Positions 56,510-64,000 of a stretch of DNA of 64,000 nucleotides are shown here, piece by piece; the stretch's first letter is position 1, and each line of letters starts with the position of its first letter. The stretch covers positions 62,001 through 126,000 of the forward strand of contig NZ_JAPJIV010000008.1 in the NCBI RefSeq assembly GCF_026241895.1. The letters are read 5' to 3'. The DNA is from Pseudomonas sp. RIT-562 (GTDB lineage Bacteria > Pseudomonadota > Gammaproteobacteria > Pseudomonadales > Pseudomonadaceae). Made by a program: the position numbers and the translations under genes. The notes beneath the pieces are model-generated. The model saw only the letters and a program-made list of their open reading frames with translations, searched no databases and was not told the origin of the DNA.

Positions 56510-58846
56510 ATGTCACGCCAACAACCACAATTACCTGTCAGTTCACCGCGTTTGCTCGCGTCTGCAATTGGCGTGGCAATCACTGCCGGTTCCGCTGGAC
56601 ACATGGTTTTCGCCGCAGAGAAGACCGATGCCAAATCGTCAGGCAGCGCGATTTCCCTGGACGCCACTGCCATTACCGGCGAAGCCCAGGACGCAACGAC
56701 CTACAACGTCGAAAAAGCCTCCTCGCCCAAGTACACCGCACCTCTGGTGGACACTCCGCGCTCCGTGACGGTAATTCCGCAACAGGTCCTCAAGGACACC
56801 GGCGCCCTGAACATGCAGGACGCGCTGCGCACTGTTCCAGGCATCACCTTTGGTGCCGGCGAAGGCGGCAACCCTCAGGGCGACCGTCCATTCATCCGTG
56901 GCTTTGACGCCCAGGGCGATACGTACCTGGACGGCGTGCGCGACACCGGTTCGCAAAGCCGCGAGATCTTCGCGGTCGAGTCGATCGAAGTCAGCAAAGG
57001 CCCGAACTCGGCCATTGGCGGCCGTGGCGCTGCCGGTGGCAGCATCAACATGGTGAGCAAAAAGGCCCACTTGGGCGATTCGCTCGATGGCGGCTTCACC
57101 TGGGGCTCGGACCAGACCCAGCGCTACACCTTCGACGGTAACTACCAGTTCACTGACACCGCCGCTGGCCGTCTGAACCTGATGAGCCACGAGAGCAACG
57201 TCGCCGGCCGTGACAGCGTCGACTACGACCGCTGGGGCATCGCGCCGTCCGTGGCGTTCGGCCTGGGCACCGACACCCGCGTCAACCTCGATTATTACCA
57301 TCTGGAAAGCAACGACACCCCGGACTCGGGAATTCCGTACAGCATTCCGGTAGCCGGGTCTGCGGCGCGCACCAAGTCCAACCCGGACACGCCGGATGAC
57401 GGTGGCCGCAGCAGCAACTTCTACGGCCTGGACGGTCGCGATTTCCGCAAGGGCCGCACCGATACCGCGACCATCGCCATCGAGCACGACCTGAACGATG
57501 CACTGACCGTGAAGAACACCCTGCGCCACGGCAGCAGCATGCAGGATTACATCCTGACCCAGCCGGATGACTCCAAAGGCAACGTCAACAACGGCAGCGT
57601 GTGGCGCCGGGCCAACACCCGTGTCAGCAACACCGACACCACCACCAACCAAACCGACCTGTTTGGTGACGTGTACATCGGCGGGTTCAAGAACAGCTTC
57701 GCCACGGGTATCGAGCTGAGCCACGAGAAGAGCGAGAAATCCTCTTACACCGTCAACACCGATACAACTCCAGGCACTGCCGCGGCGACTACCAACTGCA
57801 GCCCTGCGCTGATCGGCGCGCCAAGCGGTTACAACTGCACCTCTCTGGCCAACCCGAACCCGAGCGATCCGTGGGACGGCTCGATCGCGCGCAACTACGC
57901 GGGCACCGACACCTCCAGCACCACTCGCGCACTGTACGTGTTCGACACCCTGGAATTGTCCGAACAGTGGCTGGTGAACATGGGGCTGCGCTACGACCAC
58001 TTCGACACCAAGTACAAGACCTACAACGCTGCTGGCGCCACGGTCGTGACCAATGGTGTTGCGTCGAAGGGCAAGGACACCAGCGAGTTCATCACCGGTC
58101 AGTTCGGTGTGGTCTACAAGCCAGCTGAAAACGGCAGCATCTACGCCTCGTATGCGACTTCCGCCACGCCACCGGGCAACACCCTGGGTGAAGGTCAGGA
58201 AGGCAACCCGCTGGGTGGCTCGACCGACCGTGCCGGCAACCTGCTGAGCAGCGACATGGAGCCGGAAACCACCAAGAACTACGAAATCGGTACCAAGTGG
58301 GACCTGCTGAACGATCGCCTGTCCCTGACCGCCGATATCTTCCGCACCGAAAAAGACAACGCTCGCGTTCAGGTGGACACCACGTCCTACGAAAACGCCG
58401 GCAAGACTCGCGTGCAAGGTATCGAACTGTCGGCAAGCGGCAAGATCACCGACAAGTGGCAGGTGTTCGCCGGTTACGCCTACATGGACAGCGAGCAAGT
58501 CGACGGCGGCCCGCTGGGCGCGGCCAACGACGGCAACGAACTGCCTAACACGCCGAAAAACAGCGCCAGCCTATGGACGACCTACCAGGTCACGCCGAAG
58601 CTGACTGTCGGTGGCGGTGCGTTCTACGTCGACGACGTGTTCGGTAGCGTGGCCAACACCACGATGGTGGATGACTACGTACGCTACGACGCCATGGTCG
58701 CCTACAAGCTGACCAAAAACGTCGACCTGCAGCTGAACGTGCAGAACCTGACCGACGAAACCTACTACGACAAAGCCTTCTCGACCCACTTCGCCAATCA
58801 GGCGGCGGGCCGTACGGCATTGTTGAGCACCAACTTCCATTTCTGA
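56510..58846 (+). CDS. piuA: TonB-dependent catecholate siderophore receptor PiuA (Fiu-like)
   Basis: 778 residues. A long signal region (about 1-38, ending HMVFAAEKTD) is followed by the plug domain (about 60-190, TPRSVTVIPQQVLKDTGALN, FIRGFDAQGDTYLDGVRD) and a 22-stranded barrel ending in Phe (STNFHF). Imports ferric catechol-type siderophores and, in P. aeruginosa, siderophore-conjugated beta-lactams. The ATG at 56510 follows GGGGAGGGG. The iron-reductase gene piuB follows after a REPIN and terminator. Confidence 0.94.
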   Translation: MSRQQPQLPVSSPRLLASAIGVAITAGSAGHMVFAAEKTDAKSSGSAISLDATAITGEAQDATTYNVEKASSPKYTAPLVDTPRSVTVIPQQVLKDTGALNMQDALRTVPGITFGAGEGGNPQGDRPFIRGFDAQGDTYLDGVRDTGSQSREIFAVESIEVSKGPNSAIGGRGAAGGSINMVSKKAHLGDSLDGGFTWGSDQTQRYTFDGNYQFTDTAAGRLNLMSHESNVAGRDSVDYDRWGIAPSVAFGLGTDTRVNLDYYHLESNDTPDSGIPYSIPVAGSAARTKSNPDTPDDGGRSSNFYGLDGRDFRKGRTDTATIAIEHDLNDALTVKNTLRHGSSMQDYILTQPDDSKGNVNNGSVWRRANTRVSNTDTTTNQTDLFGDVYIGGFKNSFATGIELSHEKSEKSSYTVNTDTTPGTAAATTNCSPALIGAPSGYNCTSLANPNPSDPWDGSIARNYAGTDTSSTTRALYVFDTLELSEQWLVNMGLRYDHFDTKYKTYNAAGATVVTNGVASKGKDTSEFITGQFGVVYKPAENGSIYASYATSATPPGNTLGEGQEGNPLGGSTDRAGNLLSSDMEPETTKNYEIGTKWDLLNDRLSLTADIFRTEKDNARVQVDTTSYENAGKTRVQGIELSASGKITDKWQVFAGYAYMDSEQVDGGPLGAANDGNELPNTPKNSASLWTTYQVTPKLTVGGGAFYVDDVFGSVANTTMVDDYVRYDAMVAYKLTKNVDLQLNVQNLTDETYYDKAFSTHFANQAAGRTALLSTNFHF

Positions 58847-58869
58847 TTGCTGTCACACCGCAATCGCCA

Positions 58870-58961
58870 CTGTGGGAGCGGGCTTGCTCGCGAATGCGGT
58901 GTGTCATTCAGCATAACTGTGATTGACCCACCGCATTCGCGAGCAAGCCCGCTCCCACAGG
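58870..58961. repeat. REPIN after piuA
   Basis: Arms CTGTGGGAGCGGGCTTGCTC and GAGCAAGCCCGCTCCCACAG with inner GCGAATGCGGTG / CACCGCATTCGC. Confidence 0.9.
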
Positions 58962-58981
58962 GAATGTCGGTGAAGGGACCG

Positions 58982-59014
58982 GCCCCGTTCATCCAGATGA
59001 ACGGGGCTTTTGTG
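58982..59014 (+). terminator. Terminator of piuA
   Basis: Stem GCCCCGTTCATC / GATGAACGGGGC around CA, followed by TTTTGTG. It separates piuA from piuB, which then needs its own promoter; GATGATTATTTTCG at 59062-59075 is a weak Fur-like match just before piuB. Confidence 0.8.
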
Positions 59015-59091
59015 CGTAATAGACAAGGCATCCCGTCAACCCACGGCATAATGCGCGCCGTGATGATTATTTTCGAACGAAGGCGAGCGAC

Positions 59092-61620
59092 GTGTTGAAG
59101 AAAACCCTGTTCCAGCTGCACTGGTTTTTCGGCATCAGCGCCGGGCTGGTCCTGGCTCTGATGGGCATCACCGGGGCGACGGTGTCGTTTCAGGACGAGA
59201 TCCTGAGCGCGCTGAACCCGTCGGTACTGCAGGTCGAAAAGCAGGTCGCCGGCGTCCTGCCGCCTGCCGAGCTGGTGGAACGCATTGAAGCGGCGTCCGG
59301 CAAGAAAGTCTCGATGCTCAGCGTCGAGACCGACAGCGGCGCGGCGGCCAAAGTGTTCTTCACGCCCAAGCCTGGCGAACGCCGCGGCGAGATGCGCTAC
59401 TTCGACCCGTACACCGCCGAGTTCATGGGCGACGCCAGCGGCCAGGGCTTTTTTGGCCTGATGCTGCAACTGCACCGCTTCCTCGCAATGGGCGATACCG
59501 GCCGGCAGATCACCGGGGCCTGCACGCTGATCCTGGTGTTCTTCTGCCTGTCCGGCCTGTACCTGCGCTGGCCGCGACAGTGGAAAAGCTGGCGCGCCTG
59601 GCTGACCCTGGACTGGAAGAAAAAAGGCCGCAGCTTCAACTGGGACTTGCACTCGGTGGCTGGCACCTGGTGCCTGCTGTTTTATCTCCTGGCGGCCCTT
59701 ACCGGCTTGTCCTGGTCTTATGAGTGGTACAACAAAGGCCTGACCCGCTTGCTGTCCGACTCGCCACAAAACGAGCGGGTGCGCGGCGGGCGTGGCCCGG
59801 CGCCTAGCGGTCCGGCGCCAACGGCCGACTACGCAGCCATGTGGAGCAGCATCTACAGCGCGGCGGGTCCGGCACTGAGCGCCTACAACATCCGTATGCC
59901 GCCTGTGGCGGGCCAGCCGGCGACCGTGTTCTACCTGCTGAACACCTCGCCACACGACCGCGCGCTGAACCAGATCACCCTCGACCCGGCCACCGGCATC
60001 GTCAAGCGGCATGACCGCTACAGTGACAAGAGCCTCAAGGCCCAGCTGCTGACCAGCATTTATGCACTGCACGTCGGCAGCTACTTCGGGATTGTTGGAC
60101 GGGTGATCCTGACCCTCAGCGCATTGACCATGCCGCTGTTCTTCGTCACCGGCTGGTTGCTGTACCTGGATCGTCGACGCAAGAAAAAACAGATCCGCGA
60201 CGCTCGCAACGGCCTGGCCCAACCGCTGGTTGATACCCCGGCCTGGCTGATCGGTTTCGCCAGCCAGAGCGGCTTCGCCGAACAACTGGCCTGGCAGACC
60301 GCCGGGCAGTTGCAAGCCGCCGGCTTGCCAGTGAAAGTGCAGCCGCTGGCCAGTGTCAGCGAGCAGGACCTGCAGGATTCGAGCAACGCATTGTTCGTGG
60401 TCAGTACTTTTGGCGACGGCGAAGCACCGGACAGCGCCCGCAGTTTCGAGCGCAAGGTCCTCGGTCGCGCCGTGAGCCTGGACAGCCTGAACTACGCAGT
60501 GCTGGGCCTGGGTGATCGACAGTATCAACACTTCTGCGGGTTTGCCCGACGCTTGCACAGCTGGCTGGGCGAGCATGGTGGCAAGACACTGTTCGCGCCG
60601 GTGGAAGTCGACAGCGGCGATCCTTACGCCTTGCGTCACTGGCAGCAGCAACTCGGCCTGCTGACCGGACAAGCGCCCGTGGACACCTGGCAAGCACCCA
60701 GCTACGACAACTGGACGCTGACCCGTCGTGAACTGATGAACCCTGACAGCAGCGGTTCACCGGTTTACCTGCTGGGCCTGACTGCCCCTACTGCCAGCGG
60801 CTGGTTGGCGGGCGATCTGGTGGAAGTCCTGCCGCGTAATTGCCCATGGGCGATCGAGCATTTCCTCGATGGCCTGGGAATCGACGGTCGCGCCAGCGTG
60901 ACGCTCGATGGCCTGGCGCAAACCCTGGAACAAGCCCTCGCCAGTCGCCAACTGCCGGAAAACCGCGCTCACCTGGTCGGCCTGCACGCCCAGGCGGTGG
61001 CGGATGCGCTGGTGCCGCTGGCCATGCGCGAATACTCCATCGCCTCGATCGCTGCCGACGGCATTCTGGAACTGATCGTGCGCCAGGAAGTGCATGCCGA
61101 CGGCAGCCTGGGCGTGGGCTCCGGCTGGTTGACCGAGCACGCACCGGTGGGCGGCAGCATCAACCTGCGGGTGCGGCGCAACAGCAGTTTCCACCTGCCC
61201 ACCGAGCCGCTGCCGATGATTCTGCTGGGCAATGGCACCGGCCTTGCCGGGCTGCGCAGCTTGCTCAAAGCGCGGATTGCCGATGGTCAACAGCGCCATT
61301 GGCTGCTGTTTGGCGAACGCAATCGCGAGCATGACTTTCTCTGTCGCGATGAGCTGCAGGAATGGCTGGTGTCGGGCGACCTGGAGCGGCTGGACCTGGC
61401 GTTCTCGCGTGATCAGGCCGAAAAGATTTATGTGCAGGATCGGCTGCGGGAATCGGCGGACTTGCTGAAGCAGTGGCTCGCCGATGGTGCGGTGATCTAT
61501 ATCTGCGGCAGCCTGCAGGGCATGGCGTCGGGTGTGGATCACGTGCTCAACGAAGTGCTGGGAATCGCAGAGGTCGACAAGCTGATCGAGCAAGGTCGCT
61601 ATCGACGCGACGTTTACTGA
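59092..61620 (+). CDS. piuB: PiuB-like PepSY membrane flavoreductase (ferric-siderophore reductase)
   Basis: 842 residues, three parts. PepSY-TM membrane region (about 1-365) with helices at 12-35, about 140-160, 190-210 and 340-362 (histidines such as [13 protein letters not shown] and [11 protein letters not shown] may bind haem). A flavodoxin-like FMN domain (from about 383: [25 protein letters not shown]). A ferredoxin-reductase FAD/NADPH part (REYSIAS near 645, [11 protein letters not shown] near 710, [13 protein letters not shown] near 801). This suggests electrons pass from NADPH across the inner membrane to ferric siderophore. The GTG start at 59092 follows AAGGCGAG. Confidence 0.88.
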   Translation: MLKKTLFQLHWFFGISAGLVLALMGITGATVSFQDEILSALNPSVLQVEKQVAGVLPPAELVERIEAASGKKVSMLSVETDSGAAAKVFFTPKPGERRGEMRYFDPYTAEFMGDASGQGFFGLMLQLHRFLAMGDTGRQITGACTLILVFFCLSGLYLRWPRQWKSWRAWLTLDWKKKGRSFNWDLHSVAGTWCLLFYLLAALTGLSWSYEWYNKGLTRLLSDSPQNERVRGGRGPAPSGPAPTADYAAMWSSIYSAAGPALSAYNIRMPPVAGQPATVFYLLNTSPHDRALNQITLDPATGIVKRHDRYSDKSLKAQLLTSIYALHVGSYFGIVGRVILTLSALTMPLFFVTGWLLYLDRRRKKKQIRDARNGLAQPLVDTPAWLIGFASQSGFAEQLAWQTAGQLQAAGLPVKVQPLASVSEQDLQDSSNALFVVSTFGDGEAPDSARSFERKVLGRAVSLDSLNYAVLGLGDRQYQHFCGFARRLHSWLGEHGGKTLFAPVEVDSGDPYALRHWQQQLGLLTGQAPVDTWQAPSYDNWTLTRRELMNPDSSGSPVYLLGLTAPTASGWLAGDLVEVLPRNCPWAIEHFLDGLGIDGRASVTLDGLAQTLEQALASRQLPENRAHLVGLHAQAVADALVPLAMREYSIASIAADGILELIVRQEVHADGSLGVGSGWLTEHAPVGGSINLRVRRNSSFHLPTEPLPMILLGNGTGLAGLRSLLKARIADGQQRHWLLFGERNREHDFLCRDELQEWLVSGDLERLDLAFSRDQAEKIYVQDRLRESADLLKQWLADGAVIYICGSLQGMASGVDHVLNEVLGIAEVDKLIEQGRYRRDVY

Positions 61621-61650
61621 GATCCAAAGGTCTGGGCTTGAACAACAACT

Positions 61651-61717
61651 TGTAGGAGCCTGGCTTGCCAGCGATGACGTCAGCACGATCGCCATCGCCG
61701 GCAAGCCGGGCTCCTAC
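61651..61717. repeat. REP pair of a different subtype
   Basis: TGTAGGAGCCTGGCTTGCCAGCGATG-like arm (61651 on) and its complement CATCGCCGGCAAGCCGGGCT. It differs from the other REPINs in the GCTTGCCAGCGAT core. It lies between convergent piuB and fruA. Confidence 0.8.
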
Positions 61718-61773
61718 GGATTTGCGCCGAGCCCGAATCTTGCGTACAAGCCGGGCTCTTGCAATGGCTGGTG

Positions 61774-63513
61774 TCAGGCTTTGGCGGGTTCGAGTGCCAG
61801 CTCGACTGTTTCCGGCCGTTTGAGCAGCGCATACGCCACCGCCGTCACCAGGCTCCCCGCGACAATCGCCAACAGATACAGCAACGCATGATTGATCGCA
61901 TTCGGAATCGCCAACACAAACAACCCACCGTGCGGCGCCATCAGCTTGCAGCCGAAGTACATCGAAAGCGCGCCGGTCAGCGCGCCACCGGCAATGCTGG
62001 CCGGGATCACCCGCAGCGGATCCTTCGCGGCAAACGGAATTGCGCCTTCGGAAATGAAGCACAGGCCTAACACCAATGCCGCTTTGCCTGCCTCACGCTC
62101 GGTCTGGGCGAACTTGCGTCGGGCGATGAACGTGGCGATGCCCAGGCCAATCGGCGGCACCATGCCGGCGGCCATGGTCGCGGCCATCGGAGCGTAACTT
62201 TGCGACGCCAGCAGACCCACCGAGAACGCATAGGCGGCCTTATTGATCGGACCACCCAGGTCTACGCACATCATCCCCCCGAGCAACACACCCAGGAGGA
62301 TCGCATTGGTGGTGCCCATGCTGTCGAGGAAGTGCGTGAGCCCTTCGAGCATCCCGGCTACGGGCTTGCCGACCACGTAGATCATCACCAGGCCGGTGAA
62401 CAGGCTGGCCAGCAACGGGATGATCAGGATCGGTTTCAGCGCTTCGAGGCTCTGCGGCAAGCGGGCATAGCGATTGATCGCCTGGGCCGCGTAGCCGGCG
62501 ATGAAACCGGCAATAATCCCGCCGATGAAACCGGCTCCCAGGGTGCTCGCCAGCATGCCGCCGATCATCCCCGGCGCCAGGCCCGGGCGGTCAGCGATCG
62601 AGTAGGCGATGTATCCCGCCAACAGTGGCACCATCAGCTTGAAGGCAGTGTCGCCGCCAATCTGCATCAGGGCGGCCGCCAGGGAGCCTTCTTCCTTGAA
62701 TGCGGTGATGCCGAATACGAATGACAAGGCGATCATCAAGCCGCCTGCCACTACCATCGGCAGCATGAACGACACGCCGGTCAGCAAGTGCTTGTAGACG
62801 CCAGTCTTCTCCTGCTTGGCGGGGCCTTTGGCGCCACTCGCAGCGCTTTCCTGCGAGCCTTCGGCCAGGGCTTTGTTGAGTGTTGCTTCTGCCTGCTTCA
62901 AGGCGATACCGGTGCCGCAACGGTAGATTTTCTTTCCGGCGAAGCGCTCGGTCGCAACCTCGATGTCGCAGGCCAACAGCACCACATCGGCCTCGGCAAT
63001 GGCCTCGGCGCTCAGCGGATTGCGTGCACCCACCGAACCCTGGGTTTCGACTTGCAGGTCGTAACCCAGTCGCTTGGCCGCTTGCTGCAAAGCCTCGGCG
63101 GCCATGAACGTGTGGGCGACCCCGGTCGGGCAGGCGGTAATGGCTACCAGCTTCGGTGCCTTCTGACCAGCTGCGATCGGCTCGGCGACAGCTTCTGGCG
63201 CCACGTAAACCTGCGCCTCTTCGGCGCCCTTGCGCAACACTGCTTCAACATCCTGCAGGGCCTGGGCCGGAGTACTCTGGAACACGCGCTTGCCGACGAA
63301 TCTCGACATGTCCACAGGCGCACTGGTCACCAGCAACACCCACTCGGCTGCCTCGAGGGTGGTAGCCGACAACTGCCGTTCAGGGTGCGCCGCATCGGTG
63401 ACTTCGACGCTGGTGCTCCAGCCCTGGCGCTGCGCTGCTGCATCCAGCAAACGGGCGCACAGCACACTGGTGACCATGCCGTTCGGGCAGGCCGTTACAA
63501 TGGCTAACTTCAT
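61774..63513 (-). CDS. fruA: PTS fructose-specific enzyme IIBC
   Basis: 579 residues. Two N-terminal IIB-type modules: a first with TACPNGM (Cys9) and a second with ITACPTGVAHTF (phospho-acceptor Cys128), then the IIC membrane channel (from about 240, YKHLLTGVSFMLPMVVAGG). Transports fructose with phosphorylation to fructose 1-phosphate, the FruK substrate. In Pseudomonas the partner FruB (EI-HPr-IIA) is expected upstream of fruK, outside the window. AGAGGG six bases before the ATG; 11 bp from fruK. Confidence 0.95.
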   Translation of the reverse strand: MKLAIVTACPNGMVTSVLCARLLDAAAQRQGWSTSVEVTDAAHPERQLSATTLEAAEWVLLVTSAPVDMSRFVGKRVFQSTPAQALQDVEAVLRKGAEEAQVYVAPEAVAEPIAAGQKAPKLVAITACPTGVAHTFMAAEALQQAAKRLGYDLQVETQGSVGARNPLSAEAIAEADVVLLACDIEVATERFAGKKIYRCGTGIALKQAEATLNKALAEGSQESAASGAKGPAKQEKTGVYKHLLTGVSFMLPMVVAGGLMIALSFVFGITAFKEEGSLAAALMQIGGDTAFKLMVPLLAGYIAYSIADRPGLAPGMIGGMLASTLGAGFIGGIIAGFIAGYAAQAINRYARLPQSLEALKPILIIPLLASLFTGLVMIYVVGKPVAGMLEGLTHFLDSMGTTNAILLGVLLGGMMCVDLGGPINKAAYAFSVGLLASQSYAPMAATMAAGMVPPIGLGIATFIARRKFAQTEREAGKAALVLGLCFISEGAIPFAAKDPLRVIPASIAGGALTGALSMYFGCKLMAPHGGLFVLAIPNAINHALLYLLAIVAGSLVTAVAYALLKRPETVELALEPAKA

Positions 63514-63524
63514 GACAAACCCTC

Positions 63525-64000
63525 TTATTGTTCTGTCAGGGGGCGTACACGCACACCCTGTTCGAGCTGCGCCAACTGCGCGGTGTCGCCAATGCCGAAG
63601 CCGATCTGGGTGACGGCCATCGCGGCAATCGCCGTGGCGGTGCGCAAAGTCTGTTCAGGCGTGTCGGCGCTGAGCAAACCGTGGAGCATGCCCGCCAGCA
63701 ACGAATCACCTGCGCCTACCGTGCTGGCGACGCTGACCTTGGGCGGCGTGGCGTGCATCGCCGAGCCGACGCTGAACCAGTTCACACCTTGGGCGCCGTG
63801 GGAAATCACCACGTGCTCGATGCCTTGCGCGTGCAAGCGGCTCGCCACTTCTGCCTGGGCAGTCACCGACTCCACTGCGCAATCAAATACCTCGGCCAGT
63901 TCCTCGGCGTTGGGCTTGATCAGCCAGGGGCCGGCCTTGAGCGCTGCACGCAGGGCTGCGCCACTGGTGTCGAGGGCGACATTCAAACCAAGATGCTTCA
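63525..64000 (-). CDS. fruK: 1-phosphofructokinase, 5' part outside the window
   Basis: The visible 158 residues are the C-terminal half of a PfkB-type kinase, reading ...KHLGLNVALDTSGAALRAAL on entry. PfkB signature STVGAGDSLLAGMLHG contains the catalytic Asp. Converts fructose 1-phosphate to fructose 1,6-bisphosphate in the cytosol. The gene continues past 64000; an internal ATG at 63986 is not the start. fruA follows after 11 bp. Confidence 0.93.
   Translation of the reverse strand, partial: KHLGLNVALDTSGAALRAALKAGPWLIKPNAEELAEVFDCAVESVTAQAEVASRLHAQGIEHVVISHGAQGVNWFSVGSAMHATPPKVSVASTVGAGDSLLAGMLHGLLSADTPEQTLRTATAIAAMAVTQIGFGIGDTAQLAQLEQGVRVRPLTEQ

Overview
The window is chromosomal DNA of a fluorescent-group Pseudomonas. 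This rests on gene content and order recalled from P. aeruginosa (fagA-fumC; pmbA-yjgA-tldD-yhdP-rng-maf-mreDCB / gatCAB; roxSR; dppA-opdP-dppABCDF; speC; piuC-piuA-piuB), on high GC with Pseudomonas codon use, and on many intergenic REP/REPIN hairpins with arms such as GTGGGAGCGGGCTTGCTCGCG and GTAGGAGCTGCCG. No tRNA, rRNA, CRISPR array, prophage, transposase gene or plasmid function was seen. This is mostly conserved core genome with a few accessory genes.

Layout. 1-1.8 kb: iron-regulated fagA-fumC (reading left, Fur box at 1790-1807). 1.9-15.2 kb: leftward pmbA and, from mreB, the cell-shape/envelope block mreB-mreC-mreD-maf-rng-yhdP-nitrilase-tldD, with rightward yjgA between pmbA and tldD. 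15.4-18.6 kb: gatCAB. 18.7-20.6 kb: an RlpA-like lipoprotein, an NCX-type antiporter and a CMD-family protein. 20.9-23.3 kb: an AT-richer pqaA-like gene convergent with an AEC transporter. 23.5-30.5 kb: a D-glucarate/galactarate catabolic operon (kdgD, ketoglutarate-semialdehyde dehydrogenase, gudP, garD) with a FadR/GntR regulator and a 125-bp tandem REP array. 30.6-35.3 kb: a YddA-type ABC protein, the RoxS/RoxR redox two-component pair and a SIMPL protein. 35.7-46.5 kb: a dipeptide uptake locus with three binding proteins, an OprD-family porin and one DppBCDF translocator. 46.6-49 kb: small genes and prfC. 49.3-52.8 kb: an osmoprotectant ABC operon. 52.8-54.7 kb: a candidate sRNA, a 268-bp terminal-inverted-repeat element and speC. 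54.9-61.6 kb: the piu siderophore-iron locus. 61.8-64 kb: fruA and the end of fruK.

How the genes work together. The mre block builds and maintains the rod-shaped envelope. kdgD/KGSADH/gudP/garD import aldarates and convert galactarate through 5-keto-4-deoxyglucarate to alpha-ketoglutarate; no glucarate dehydratase is in view. opdP plus three periplasmic binding proteins feed one dipeptide transporter. piuA imports catecholate-type ferric siderophores, piuB probably reduces the iron, and piuC is an iron-dependent dioxygenase. fagA-fumC at the other end is also iron-controlled.

No clear new multi-gene system was found. The best leads are a probable AUU start codon for mreC, a compact promoter-terminator unit (candidate sRNA) before speC, the terminal-inverted-repeat element beside it, a 29-codon ORF behind a Fur-like palindrome, a conserved operator shared by the aldarate operon and its regulator, and a Glu-to-Gln change at an ion-binding position of the NCX-type antiporter.
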